Assembly: GCA_023473405.1 (NCBI GenBank) | Contig: JAMCZD010000266.1 | Span: 5,385 to 18,032, forward strand | From: Candidatus Omnitrophota bacterium | GTDB taxonomy: Bacteria; Verrucomicrobiota; Verrucomicrobiia; Limisphaerales; UBA1319 | Direction of reading: 5' to 3' | DNA: 12,648 bases | Part shown: positions 5,874-12,648 of the stretch, piece after piece | Layout of the letters: each line of letters starts with the position of its first letter | Numbering within the stretch: the first letter of the stretch is position 1 | The notes under the pieces: model-generated | Told to the model about the DNA's origin: nothing | What the model saw: only the letters and a program-made list of their open reading frames with translations | Databases searched by the model: none | Program-made: the position numbers and the translations under genes

Positions 5874-7568
5874 ATGGACCCATTGAACCAGGAAGTATTG
5901 GCACCGCATTGGACAGCTTGGACCAAGCTGATTATCGGTCTTGGTCTGCTGTCGTGCCTGCTGGCAACCGGCTGCACGGCCAAGCACTACCGCGAGTCCG
6001 CGGACAAGCAAACCTACGGGATCATCGCGGCCAAGAGCCGCCTGGTGCCGGACATGGAAAGTCATTTTACCATCCAAACCAATCTCCTGGTCCCGCTGAC
6101 CAATCTTGCGGTGGTGACGAACATTGACGAGGCGCTGGGCAAAGAGGGCGCGGAGGAGTTGGGGGCGCGCATCATCCCATTGGCCACGGCCCTCGAGATC
6201 GCGGTCAAGAACAGCCGGACCTACCAAAACCGGAAAGAGATGCTTTATTTGGAGGCCCTTAGCCTAACGCTGGCCCGGCACCGGTTCGCCCCTATTTTCA
6301 CCGGCAGCGCCCAGGCCGATTACCAACGGACCGTGGAAGGGATCGACGAACTTACCACGGAACACTCCATATCGGGCTCAGGCGAAACCGGGGTGAGCAT
6401 TTTGACGCGAAGCGGGGCCAGGATTGCGGCGGCCATTGCCGCCGATTTCCGCCGCTTCCTGGTCGGCGATCCCCGGATGGCAACCGGTTCAGCGCTCTCC
6501 GCCACTCTCACTCAACCCTTGCTGCGCGGTGCCGGTTACAGGGTTACCATGGAAAGCCTGACCCAGGCCGAGCGCAATGTGCTCTATGCCTTGCGCGATT
6601 TCGTCCAGTTCCGCCGCGATTTCGTAGTGCAAATCACCTCGGGATACTACGGCGTGCTGCGTAACCGTGACAGCGTGAACAACGAATGGGCGCGATATTT
6701 GAGCTTCCGGAAAAGCACGGAATTGACGCGCGCCTTCGTTCGCGAAGGCCGGACCAAACAGTCCGAGCTTGGGCGGCTGGAACAAGAACAGATTTCGGCC
6801 GATATCGGCATGAACAACGCCATTCGGAACTATCGGCAAAGCATCGACCAATTCAAGATTCTGCTCGGCTTGCCCACCGATGCCCATGTCGTCCTTGACT
6901 CGCGCGAGTTGGCCAACCTTAAGCTTGTTTACCCCAACCTCAGCCTCGAAGACGCCGTGCGGGTGGCACTGGCTACGCGCCTTGACCTTTACACGGCGCG
7001 AGACCAATTCGAGGACGCCCACCGTAAAATTTACGTGGATGCCAACAGCCTGAAGCCGGACCTGGACTTGATCCTGCAAGCCAACGTCGCGAGTAAGCCG
7101 GGCAGCGGGCTGCCCGAATTGGATTTCAACCGCACGAGTTGGAGTGGTGGAGTTGACCTGAACCTGCCGTTTGATCGCCTGGCGGAGAGAAACGAGTATC
7201 GCGCCTCGTTTATCACCTACGAACGCGCCCAACGCGCCCTCGAACTGGCGGTGGACAACATTAAGCTGGACGTGTACGACGATTGGCGTAACCTGGAACA
7301 GGCCAAGCGGAATTATGAAAGCAGCGAGCTGGGCATTAAGCTGAGCCAGTCGCGCGTGGCGGAACAGACATTGCTGGCCGAGTTGGGACGCGCCACGGCC
7401 AAGGACCAAGTCGATGCCCAAAATGACTTGACCACTTCGATGAACGCCCGCACCAGTGCGATTGTAAACTACACCATCGCGCGCCTCGAGCTATGGCGCG
7501 ACCTGGGAGTGCTCACTATCCGGGAAAACGGTCAATGGGAAGAAATCACCAATGTTACCGCTCAATAA
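5874..7568 (+). CDS. TolC-family outer-membrane efflux lipoprotein
   Basis: The 564-residue product is an outer-membrane efflux protein of the TolC/OEP family, expected to form a trimeric channel across the outer membrane and periplasm. The N terminus has a hydrophobic core (about residues 18-30) and a lipobox-like LLATGC with Cys34 as the lipidation site, as in NodT/CusC-type members. Two OEP repeats are visible. One begins near PLATALEIAVKNSRTYQ (about 103-119) and ends near ILLGLPTD (329-336). The second begins near SLEDAVRVALATRLDL (357-372) and ends near WRDLGVL (541-547). Long charged heptad-like helices lie between (about 225-325 and 440-530). Residues 35-95 are an extra N-terminal segment with no clear motif. 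The start at 5874 gives a full signal peptide. The stop lies 17 bases inside the next gene, so the two are co-translated, and gene order identifies it as the exit duct of the downstream pump. Confidence 0.9.
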   Translation: MDPLNQEVLAPHWTAWTKLIIGLGLLSCLLATGCTAKHYRESADKQTYGIIAAKSRLVPDMESHFTIQTNLLVPLTNLAVVTNIDEALGKEGAEELGARIIPLATALEIAVKNSRTYQNRKEMLYLEALSLTLARHRFAPIFTGSAQADYQRTVEGIDELTTEHSISGSGETGVSILTRSGARIAAAIAADFRRFLVGDPRMATGSALSATLTQPLLRGAGYRVTMESLTQAERNVLYALRDFVQFRRDFVVQITSGYYGVLRNRDSVNNEWARYLSFRKSTELTRAFVREGRTKQSELGRLEQEQISADIGMNNAIRNYRQSIDQFKILLGLPTDAHVVLDSRELANLKLVYPNLSLEDAVRVALATRLDLYTARDQFEDAHRKIYVDANSLKPDLDLILQANVASKPGSGLPELDFNRTSWSGGVDLNLPFDRLAERNEYRASFITYERAQRALELAVDNIKLDVYDDWRNLEQAKRNYESSELGIKLSQSRVAEQTLLAELGRATAKDQVDAQNDLTTSMNARTSAIVNYTIARLELWRDLGVLTIRENGQWEEITNVTAQ

Positions 7569-9690
7569 AATCATCCGGTTCATCCTGAAACAACCCGGTT
7601 GGAAACTCGGTCTCGCCGGTGCCGCCGTTATCCTGCTCCTGTTTTTCCTCTTCCACGCCTCCTCGACGTCCGACAACGGGACAACCTTCACCGTGCGGCG
7701 CGGCCCGCTTCAGATCAAGGTCCTCGAGGGAGGCAGCGTTGAGGCCCTCGAAGCCCAGGAAATCCGGTCGCAAATCAAGGGCTACCAGGGCACAAAAATC
7801 CTGAGCATCGTCGAGGAAGGTTACCTGGTTACGGACGAAGACATCAAGAAGGGCAAGGTATTGGTCGAGTTAGACTCGTCGGATTTGCGCCAGCGAATTA
7901 CCACCCAGGATATCCAGTTCCAGTCTACCCTGTCGGCCCTGATCGAAGCCCAGCAGGCCTATGACATTCAATTGAACCAAAATGTAAGCGACATCAAAGC
8001 CGCCGAACAAAAGGCCCGGTTCGCCCGCATGGACCTCGAGAAACACTTGGGCGATAAGAATACCCAGGAAATTATCGACCAACTCGGCCTGTATGAAATC
8101 CCCTTCACCAATGGTTTTGACCTGACGGAAGCCGAGCTCGAAACAGGAAGCCCAGCAACAAACGCAACCGCGGCCTTGAATCCGCCCGGCGCTGCGCCAG
8201 TCAATCCGGCCCCGCCACCAGGCAACCCGGCCCGAGATGGACGGGGACGTGATCCCGATCCTCCCCGAGGCGAATTGGCTGGCAATTCCGGGCGTTCGAA
8301 CGGTCCGCCGGCCGCCGCCGGGAACACCGGTCCTGCGCAATTAGCCGAGTCAACCCATCGCTCCCAGGCTTTTCACTTGGAATCGGTTGGACAAACGAAC
8401 CTGCCGTCCAATGCGGCCATCCGTCCGGGTGGCAATCCCTCCTTGCCAGCCACCAATGCCCCCTTGATCGATTACACCATTTACGCCAAGTCCGACAAAC
8501 TGGGCGACGGCGCCGCCAAGCAGCAGTTGCGGAAACTGGAGGATGATGTCCTTCTGTCGACCCAGGAATTGAGCCAGGCGCAAATCAGGCTCTCCGGCAC
8601 CGAGCGCCTCTATGCGAGCAACTTCGTCACGAAAACGGAGTTGGACAGCGATAATCTGTCAGTCAAGCGCGCCGAGGTCAAACTCGCTGCCGCCCAAACC
8701 GCTTTTGATCTCTACATCAAATACGAGTTCTGCAAGACAACCGAGGAATTCGTCTCGAAATATGACGAGGCATTGCGTTCGCTCGAGCGTGCCCGAAAGG
8801 AGGCCATCTCGAAACTGGCCCAGGCGCGCGCGCGGCTCAAGGCCGCCGAAGGGCGATACCGGATCGAAATGGACCAGCGGGAGGAATTGGCCACTCAGCT
8901 CTCCAACTGCGTTATCCGGGCGCAACGCCCCGGGCTTGTCGTTTATGGCGAAGGCCGCGGCCGCGGCTTTATGTTCAACGAGGAACAAATCCGCGAAGGC
9001 GCCACCGTCCGGGAGCGGCAACCCATTATCACGATACCTGACATGTCTAAAATGGCGGTTCGAGTCAGTATTCACGAGTCCCACATCAAGAAGGTCAAAA
9101 AAGGCCAGAAAGCGACCGTCCAGGTGGACGCATTTCCAGATGAGAAACTGAACGGCGAGGTGACCAAAGTGGGCGTGCTGCCGGACTCGCAAAACCGCTG
9201 GATGAACCCGGACATGAAGGTATACGTGACCACTATCTCCGTTGAAGGGATGCGCGACTGGTTAAAGCCCGGCATGAGCGCCAAGGTCGAAATTCGCGTG
9301 AAAGAATTGCCGGATGTGGTTTATGTCCCTATCCAGGCCGTGATGCCGTTCAATGGCAAACAGGTCTGTTTCGTTGCCAACGGGGGAACCTCCGAACGAC
9401 GCGAGGTCGAGATCGGCGAGTTCAATGACGAGTTCATCGAGGTTAAAAACGGGTTGAGCACCGGTGAAAAAGTCTTCCTCAACGCGCCTCAGGGTACTGA
9501 ACAGGATACCACCGCGACGGAAATCGCGTCCGACCAAGAGCCGATCGAAAACGAATCCTCCAAACCACAAAAAACTACCCCACCCGCCCCCAAACAGGCC
9601 CAGTCGCTCAAAGTCAGCCAGGAAACTCGCGAGACCACGCCCGCAACCGGGGAAAGAGGTCCGGCACCGGCTCGGAGACCGGAACGCTGA
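7552..9690 (+). CDS. HlyD/MacA-type membrane-fusion protein, oversized (712 aa)
   Basis: This is the periplasmic adaptor linking an inner-membrane ABC pump to the TolC-like duct. Residues about 18-35 form the membrane anchor. Biotinyl-lipoyl-like halves appear near 50-110 (VRRGPLQIKVLEGGSVEA, then GKVLVELDSSDLR) and 452-500 (SNCVIRAQRPGLVVYG, then PIITIPD). Between them is a very long helical-hairpin region (about 115-450), followed by beta-barrel and membrane-proximal domains (about 500-645, including LKPGMSAKVEIRV). MacA is about 370 residues; the excess here comes from a Pro/Asn/Gly/Ala-rich, probably disordered insertion at about 197-305 inside the hairpin and a Pro/Thr/Ser/Lys-rich tail from about 646. 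The start at 7552 has GGGAAG nine bases upstream. The insertion is in frame and has no stops, so it is probably genuine rather than an assembly error. Cargo cannot be told from sequence. Confidence 0.9.
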   Translation: MLPLNKIIRFILKQPGWKLGLAGAAVILLLFFLFHASSTSDNGTTFTVRRGPLQIKVLEGGSVEALEAQEIRSQIKGYQGTKILSIVEEGYLVTDEDIKKGKVLVELDSSDLRQRITTQDIQFQSTLSALIEAQQAYDIQLNQNVSDIKAAEQKARFARMDLEKHLGDKNTQEIIDQLGLYEIPFTNGFDLTEAELETGSPATNATAALNPPGAAPVNPAPPPGNPARDGRGRDPDPPRGELAGNSGRSNGPPAAAGNTGPAQLAESTHRSQAFHLESVGQTNLPSNAAIRPGGNPSLPATNAPLIDYTIYAKSDKLGDGAAKQQLRKLEDDVLLSTQELSQAQIRLSGTERLYASNFVTKTELDSDNLSVKRAEVKLAAAQTAFDLYIKYEFCKTTEEFVSKYDEALRSLERARKEAISKLAQARARLKAAEGRYRIEMDQREELATQLSNCVIRAQRPGLVVYGEGRGRGFMFNEEQIREGATVRERQPIITIPDMSKMAVRVSIHESHIKKVKKGQKATVQVDAFPDEKLNGEVTKVGVLPDSQNRWMNPDMKVYVTTISVEGMRDWLKPGMSAKVEIRVKELPDVVYVPIQAVMPFNGKQVCFVANGGTSERREVEIGEFNDEFIEVKNGLSTGEKVFLNAPQGTEQDTTATEIASDQEPIENESSKPQKTTPPAPKQAQSLKVSQETRETTPATGERGPAPARRPER

Positions 9691-9693
9691 GTC

Positions 9694-10383
9694 ATGTCAA
9701 ACCCTTCCATCGTTCGCTTGGACAATATCTGGAAGACCTACCGAATGGGACCGGTAACGGTCGATGCCTTGCGAGGAATCTCCCTCGATATCCAGGAAGG
9801 CGAATACATCAGCATCATGGGACCGTCCGGCTGCGGCAAGTCCACTCTCTTGAACCTGCTGGGTTGCCTGGACCGCCCCACAGCCGGTCGCTATTTCCTT
9901 GGCGGCGAGGATGTATCGCGCATGGACGACGACACCCTCTCGACCGTTCGCGGAGCGCGGCTCGGTTTCATTTTTCAGTCCTATAACCTTATTCAACAAC
10001 TGACTGTGGTGGAAAATATCGAGGTCCCGCTCTATTACCAAAACCGAACGGAACACGACAGCCGCGCGGTGGCGATGGAATTGGCTTCTCGAGTCGGCCT
10101 CGAACACCGCCTGGACCACCGCCCCACCGAGCTCTCGGGCGGCCAACAACAGCGCGTCGCCATTGCCCGCGCCCTGGTGAATGACCCGTTGGTCATCCTG
10201 GCAGACGAACCCACCGGCAACCTGGATTCGACCTCGGGAGCCGAAATCCTCGAGGTCTTTGACGACCTCCATCGCCAAGGCAAGACCTTGATCATGGTCA
10301 CCCACGATGAAGAAATTGCCAACCGGGCAAGGCGGACCATTCGTTTCCGTGATGGCCGGGTGGAAAGCGACGCGCAACGCTGA
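9694..10383 (+). CDS. ABC transporter ATPase, MacB/LolD/SalX type
   Basis: This 229-residue cytoplasmic ATPase subunit powers the pump. All motifs are intact: Walker A GPSGCGKST at residues 43-51, Q-loop glutamine Q95 in FIFQSYNL, signature LSGGQQQR at 147-154, Walker B VILADE at 167-172 followed by PTGNLDS, and the switch histidine H204 in VTHD. The LTVVENIEVPL segment after the Q-loop and GNLDS after Walker B are typical of MacB/LolD-family (type VII, mechanotransmission) ATPases rather than importers. The start lies 3 bases after the membrane-fusion gene and the stop 1 base before the permease, so all are one operon. In E. coli MacB the ATPase and permease are fused; here they are separate chains. 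Confidence 0.96.
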   Translation: MSNPSIVRLDNIWKTYRMGPVTVDALRGISLDIQEGEYISIMGPSGCGKSTLLNLLGCLDRPTAGRYFLGGEDVSRMDDDTLSTVRGARLGFIFQSYNLIQQLTVVENIEVPLYYQNRTEHDSRAVAMELASRVGLEHRLDHRPTELSGGQQQRVAIARALVNDPLVILADEPTGNLDSTSGAEILEVFDDLHRQGKTLIMVTHDEEIANRARRTIRFRDGRVESDAQR

Positions 10384-10384
10384 C

Positions 10385-11749
10385 ATGAAATCCCTCTCAG
10401 AACCAATTTCCCCGGAACCGCGGCACAATCCCCGAGGCAAACACGCGGGCCTGGGGGTGTCCATTAATCGGTTGAAACGGACCGTCAGGCTGGGGTTGAA
10501 AAGCCTGTGGCTGCACCGGCTCAGGTCATTGTTGACGGTGCTGGGCATTGTCTTTGGGGTTTGTTCTGTGATTGCCATGCTGGCGATTGGCGAAGGAGCC
10601 AGTCATGAGGCGCAGGAGCAGATCAAGAACCTGGGCAGCCAAAACATCATCCTAAAAAGCGTCAAACCCCCGGAGGAACAAAAAGTATCGGCTAATCAGA
10701 ATCAAAGTTTCGCGCTCGAATACGGGTTGACCTACGCCGATATAAGGCGCATCCGCGCTACCATACCCGGAGTGACAGTTGTGGTTCCCGGACGTCTCAT
10801 TCGTGAGTATGCCTGGAATATCAGCCGCCGCGCCGATTGCGAAATCCTGGGCACCGTCCCCTGGTATCCGGAGATGCGAAATCATCGGGTGATGAATGGG
10901 CGTTTCTTTACCGACAAGGAGATGGACGACAGCACCAGCGTCTGCGTCTTGGGCTCGGAAATGGTTCCCCTTTTGTTCCCCATTGAATCCCCCATTGGCG
11001 GCACAGTCCGGGTTGGCGGCGATTATTACCGGGTCATCGGCGTGCTGGCGCCCCAATCCAAAAACGTCCAAGGGAGTGAACCTGGCGAAAACAACTCCGC
11101 CGGCGGCACGGCCAACCGTCTCTACATTCCTCTTTCCACGTCCAGGGCTCGCTTCGGCGAGTTGCTCGTAAAGCGACGCAGCGGTAGCATCGAGGCCGAG
11201 CGGGTCGCCTTGCACGAGGTAACCGTAAAGGTCGCCAAGCGCGAAGAAGTAATCAATGTCTCGCAGGCCATTAAGGAACTCCTCGAACGTAACCACGAAA
11301 AGACCGATTACGAAATGACCGTGCCGCTCGAACTGCTGAAACGCGCCGAGCGGACCAAGCAGATTTTCAACATTGTCCTGGGCTCGATTGCGGCGATCTC
11401 GCTCCTCGTCGGCGGGATCGGCATTATGAATATTATGCTGGCGAGCGTGACGGAGCGCACCCGCGAAATCGGCATCCGGCGCGCCTTGGGCGCGAAACGC
11501 CGCGATATTGTCATCCAGTTCCTGGTGGAAACAGTCATCCTCTCGGGCGCCGGCGGACTTATCGGCGTGGCTTTGGGATTGGCAATTCCGTTTTTCGTCA
11601 CCCTTTTCGCCAAAATGGTCACCATCGTTACCCTCTGGTCGCCCATTATCGCGTTTTCCATCTCCGCCCTGGTCGGAATTGTATTTGGGATTTACCCGGC
11701 CCTTCGCGCCGCCAACATGGATCCCGTCGAGGCGCTACGCCATGAATAG
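10385..11749 (+). CDS. MacB/FtsX-type ABC permease
   Basis: The 454-residue inner-membrane subunit has the MacB topology. A cytoplasmic N terminus (RLGLKSLWLHRLRSLLTVLG, about 36-55) leads into TM1 at about 48-69. The large periplasmic core (MacB_PCD) spans about 70-325 and includes GVTVVVPGR and YYRVIGVL. Three C-terminal helices follow at about 326-352, 380-405 and 418-438. The loop VTERTREIGIRRALGAKRRDI (355-375) is the conserved coupling helix region, and the end YPALRAANMDPVEALRHE is canonical. The start at 10385 follows the ATPase stop by one base; an in-frame ATG at 10307 lies inside the ATPase gene and is rejected. This protein should transmit ATP-driven motion to the periplasm to push substrate into the TolC-like duct. 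Its TAG stop sits in the left arm of the REP-like element. Confidence 0.95.
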   Translation: MKSLSEPISPEPRHNPRGKHAGLGVSINRLKRTVRLGLKSLWLHRLRSLLTVLGIVFGVCSVIAMLAIGEGASHEAQEQIKNLGSQNIILKSVKPPEEQKVSANQNQSFALEYGLTYADIRRIRATIPGVTVVVPGRLIREYAWNISRRADCEILGTVPWYPEMRNHRVMNGRFFTDKEMDDSTSVCVLGSEMVPLLFPIESPIGGTVRVGGDYYRVIGVLAPQSKNVQGSEPGENNSAGGTANRLYIPLSTSRARFGELLVKRRSGSIEAERVALHEVTVKVAKREEVINVSQAIKELLERNHEKTDYEMTVPLELLKRAERTKQIFNIVLGSIAAISLLVGGIGIMNIMLASVTERTREIGIRRALGAKRRDIVIQFLVETVILSGAGGLIGVALGLAIPFFVTLFAKMVTIVTLWSPIIAFSISALVGIVFGIYPALRAANMDPVEALRHE

Positions 11750-11831
11750 GGGTGGGGACTGCCTGTCCCCCTGTGCCGTGGAGCAGAAGCGGAGCGAGGG
11801 GAAGCGGGGACAGGCTGTCCCCGCCCCTATT
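11745..11831. repeat. REPIN-like element: two inverted REP hairpins around a 35-nt spacer
   Basis: Left arm 11745-11770 and right arm 11806-11831 are inverted copies, 26 bases each with two mismatches. Each arm contains its own palindrome: GGGGACTGCCTGTCCCC (11754-11770) on the left and GGGGACAGGCTGTCCCC (11806-11822) on the right. Each is preceded, in its own orientation, by AATAGGGG and one base. The spacer 11771-11805 is purine-rich. Two REP hairpins in inverted orientation match the REPIN layout mobilised by RAYT (Y1-type) transposases. The TAG in AATAGGGG is the stop codon of the permease on one side and of hypD on the other. It may also act as an mRNA 3'-end stabiliser or bidirectional barrier, but there is no T-run for an intrinsic terminator. 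Confidence 0.8.
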
Positions 11832-12648
11832 GACTCGTTTTCCGGTACCGGTAGTAGGCCGAGCAGGCGCCTTCGGCGGATACCATGGGCGCGCCCAGGG
11901 GATGTTCGGGCGTGCAGCGGGTGCCAAAGGCGGGGCAGGCATTCGGTTTGATGATCCCCTGCAAGACCAAGCCCGCCTGGCATTCGGGCGGTTCGGGCAC
12001 AGTTTCATCGACCAGGCCAAAGCGTTTCTCGGCATCGAACATCGCATACCGATCATTCAATCCCAGACCGCTCTCCGGGATTTCGCCCACACCACGCCAC
12101 TTGCGCGGGATAACGCGAAACACCTCGATCATAATTTTCTGGGCGGTTGGATTGCCTTCACGCTGGACGTAACGCGAGTAAGGGTTTTCCACCTCGGCGC
12201 GGCCCTCCTCCAATTGTTTGAGGCACAAGTAAAGGCCCTGCAGCAAGTCGATAGGCTCGAACCCAGCCACCACAATCGGGACCCGGTACTTCCGCGCAAT
12301 CGGCTCGTACTCGCGATACCCCATCACGGTGCAGACATGCCCGGCCGCCAGGAATCCCTGGACCCGGTTTTGGGGCGAGCCCAGGATAAGTTCCATTGCG
12401 GGCGGCACCCGCACGTGGGAAACCAGCAACGAGAAGTTGGCCTGTTTCTCGAGGGCCGCCTGGTAAACGGCCATGGCATTAGCCGGAGCGGTCGTCTCGA
12501 AGCCAACTGCAAAAAAGACAACCTCATTGTCCGGATTCTCCCGGGCAACCTGGAGTGCATCCAGCGGGGAATAGACCATCCGCACATCACCGCCGTTGGC
12601 TTTCACGCTGAGCAGGTCCGTTTTCGATCCCGGGACTCGAAGCATGTC
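11827..12648 (-). CDS. hypD: Hydrogenase maturation protein HypD, partial (5' end beyond window)
   Basis: HypD works with HypC and HypE to build the Fe(CN)2CO group of [NiFe]-hydrogenases in the cytoplasm. The visible 273 residues begin at DMLRVPGSK, about 90-100 residues into the usual chain of roughly 370; the frame is open to the window edge, so the N-terminal GPGCPVC region is outside. Family marks include VRMVYSPLDALQVARENP, VVFFAVGFETTAPANAMAV, GHVCTVMGYREYEPIA, VVAGFEPIDLLQGL, VENPYSRYV and the C-terminal iron-sulphur motif. The last holds C-x6-C-x16-C (CPAFGTRC ... SAEGACSAYY), the same spacing I recall for E. coli HypD, with another Cys upstream in PECQAG. The stop TAG lies in the right arm of the REP-like element. 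No hypE follows; the next gene is the convergent permease. hypC is expected beyond the window edge but cannot be seen. Confidence 0.95.
   Translation of the reverse strand, partial: DMLRVPGSKTDLLSVKANGGDVRMVYSPLDALQVARENPDNEVVFFAVGFETTAPANAMAVYQAALEKQANFSLLVSHVRVPPAMELILGSPQNRVQGFLAAGHVCTVMGYREYEPIARKYRVPIVVAGFEPIDLLQGLYLCLKQLEEGRAEVENPYSRYVQREGNPTAQKIMIEVFRVIPRKWRGVGEIPESGLGLNDRYAMFDAEKRFGLVDETVPEPPECQAGLVLQGIIKPNACPAFGTRCTPEHPLGAPMVSAEGACSAYYRYRKTSQ

Noticed and set aside
10307..10384. Permease start at 10307
   Set aside because: It lies within the ATPase C-terminal coding region. ATG 10385 follows the ATPase stop directly.
11754..11822. Intrinsic terminator between the permease and hypD
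   Set aside because: The stems are strong, but no T-tract follows on either strand. The paired inverted copies fit a REPIN better.
11741..11951. Open frames on both strands across the REP-like element
   Set aside because: They translate the inverted repeat and the antisense of hypD and the permease; no family features are present.
11827..11960. Missing iron-sulphur cysteine in HypD (GAP where some homologues may have GAC)
   Set aside because: As I recall E. coli HypD has a non-Cys residue there too, and the C-x6-C-x16-C spacing is intact, so nothing appears lost.

Overview
The window looks like chromosomal DNA from a moderately GC-rich, diderm (Gram-negative-type) bacterium. My best guess is Verrucomicrobiota (Pedosphaera-like). 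This rests on the gene mix: a secreted GH95 fucosidase, an exported bactofilin-like repeat protein joined to an RDD membrane domain, a lipoprotein TolC homologue and an oversized membrane-fusion protein. It also rests on GGGGACAG/CTGTCCCC inverted repeats. No rRNA or marker gene is present, so the phylum is an inference. Bases 1-75 are almost pure G and look like a contig-end or sequencing artefact.

Layout. (1) 150-1761, plus strand: three reading frames chained by ATGA stop/start overlaps. They are a 53-aa membrane peptide, a short exported beta-repeat (polymer-forming/bactofilin-like) protein, and a multi-pass membrane protein that begins inside the same repeat pattern and ends in an RDD domain. 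The last two are probably halves of one ancestral protein, split by a frameshift or translated by termination-reinitiation. (2) 1774-5144, minus strand: a secreted GH95 alpha-L-fucosidase-type hydrolase followed by galE, with a 4-bp overlap. (3) 5145-5288: a divergent intergenic region with two inverted repeats. (4) 5289-11749, plus strand: a specialised NusG paralogue (RfaH/LoaP/UpxY type), a 99-nt leader with a perfect palindrome and two mutually exclusive hairpins, then a complete tripartite efflux operon (TolC-like lipoprotein, membrane-fusion protein, ABC ATPase, MacB-type permease). (5) 11745-11831: two inverted copies of a REP-like hairpin around a 35-nt spacer. The element supplies the TAG stop codons of both genes converging on it. 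(6) 11827-12648, minus strand: the C-terminal three quarters of hypD, a [NiFe]-hydrogenase maturation gene that runs off the window.

How it fits together. The efflux genes are tightly packed (17-bp overlap, then 3- and 1-nt gaps) and supply every part of a MacAB-TolC-like pump spanning both membranes. A dedicated NusG paralogue directly upstream, followed by a structured leader, suggests that this long operon (about 5.9 kb) is controlled by processive antitermination. That is the most interesting regulatory hypothesis here. The GH95/galE pair points to use of fucose- or galactose-containing polysaccharide. HypD implies hydrogen metabolism elsewhere in the genome. I see no CRISPR, tRNA, rRNA, phage or transposase gene. 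The REPIN-like element implies a RAYT-type transposase elsewhere in the genome.
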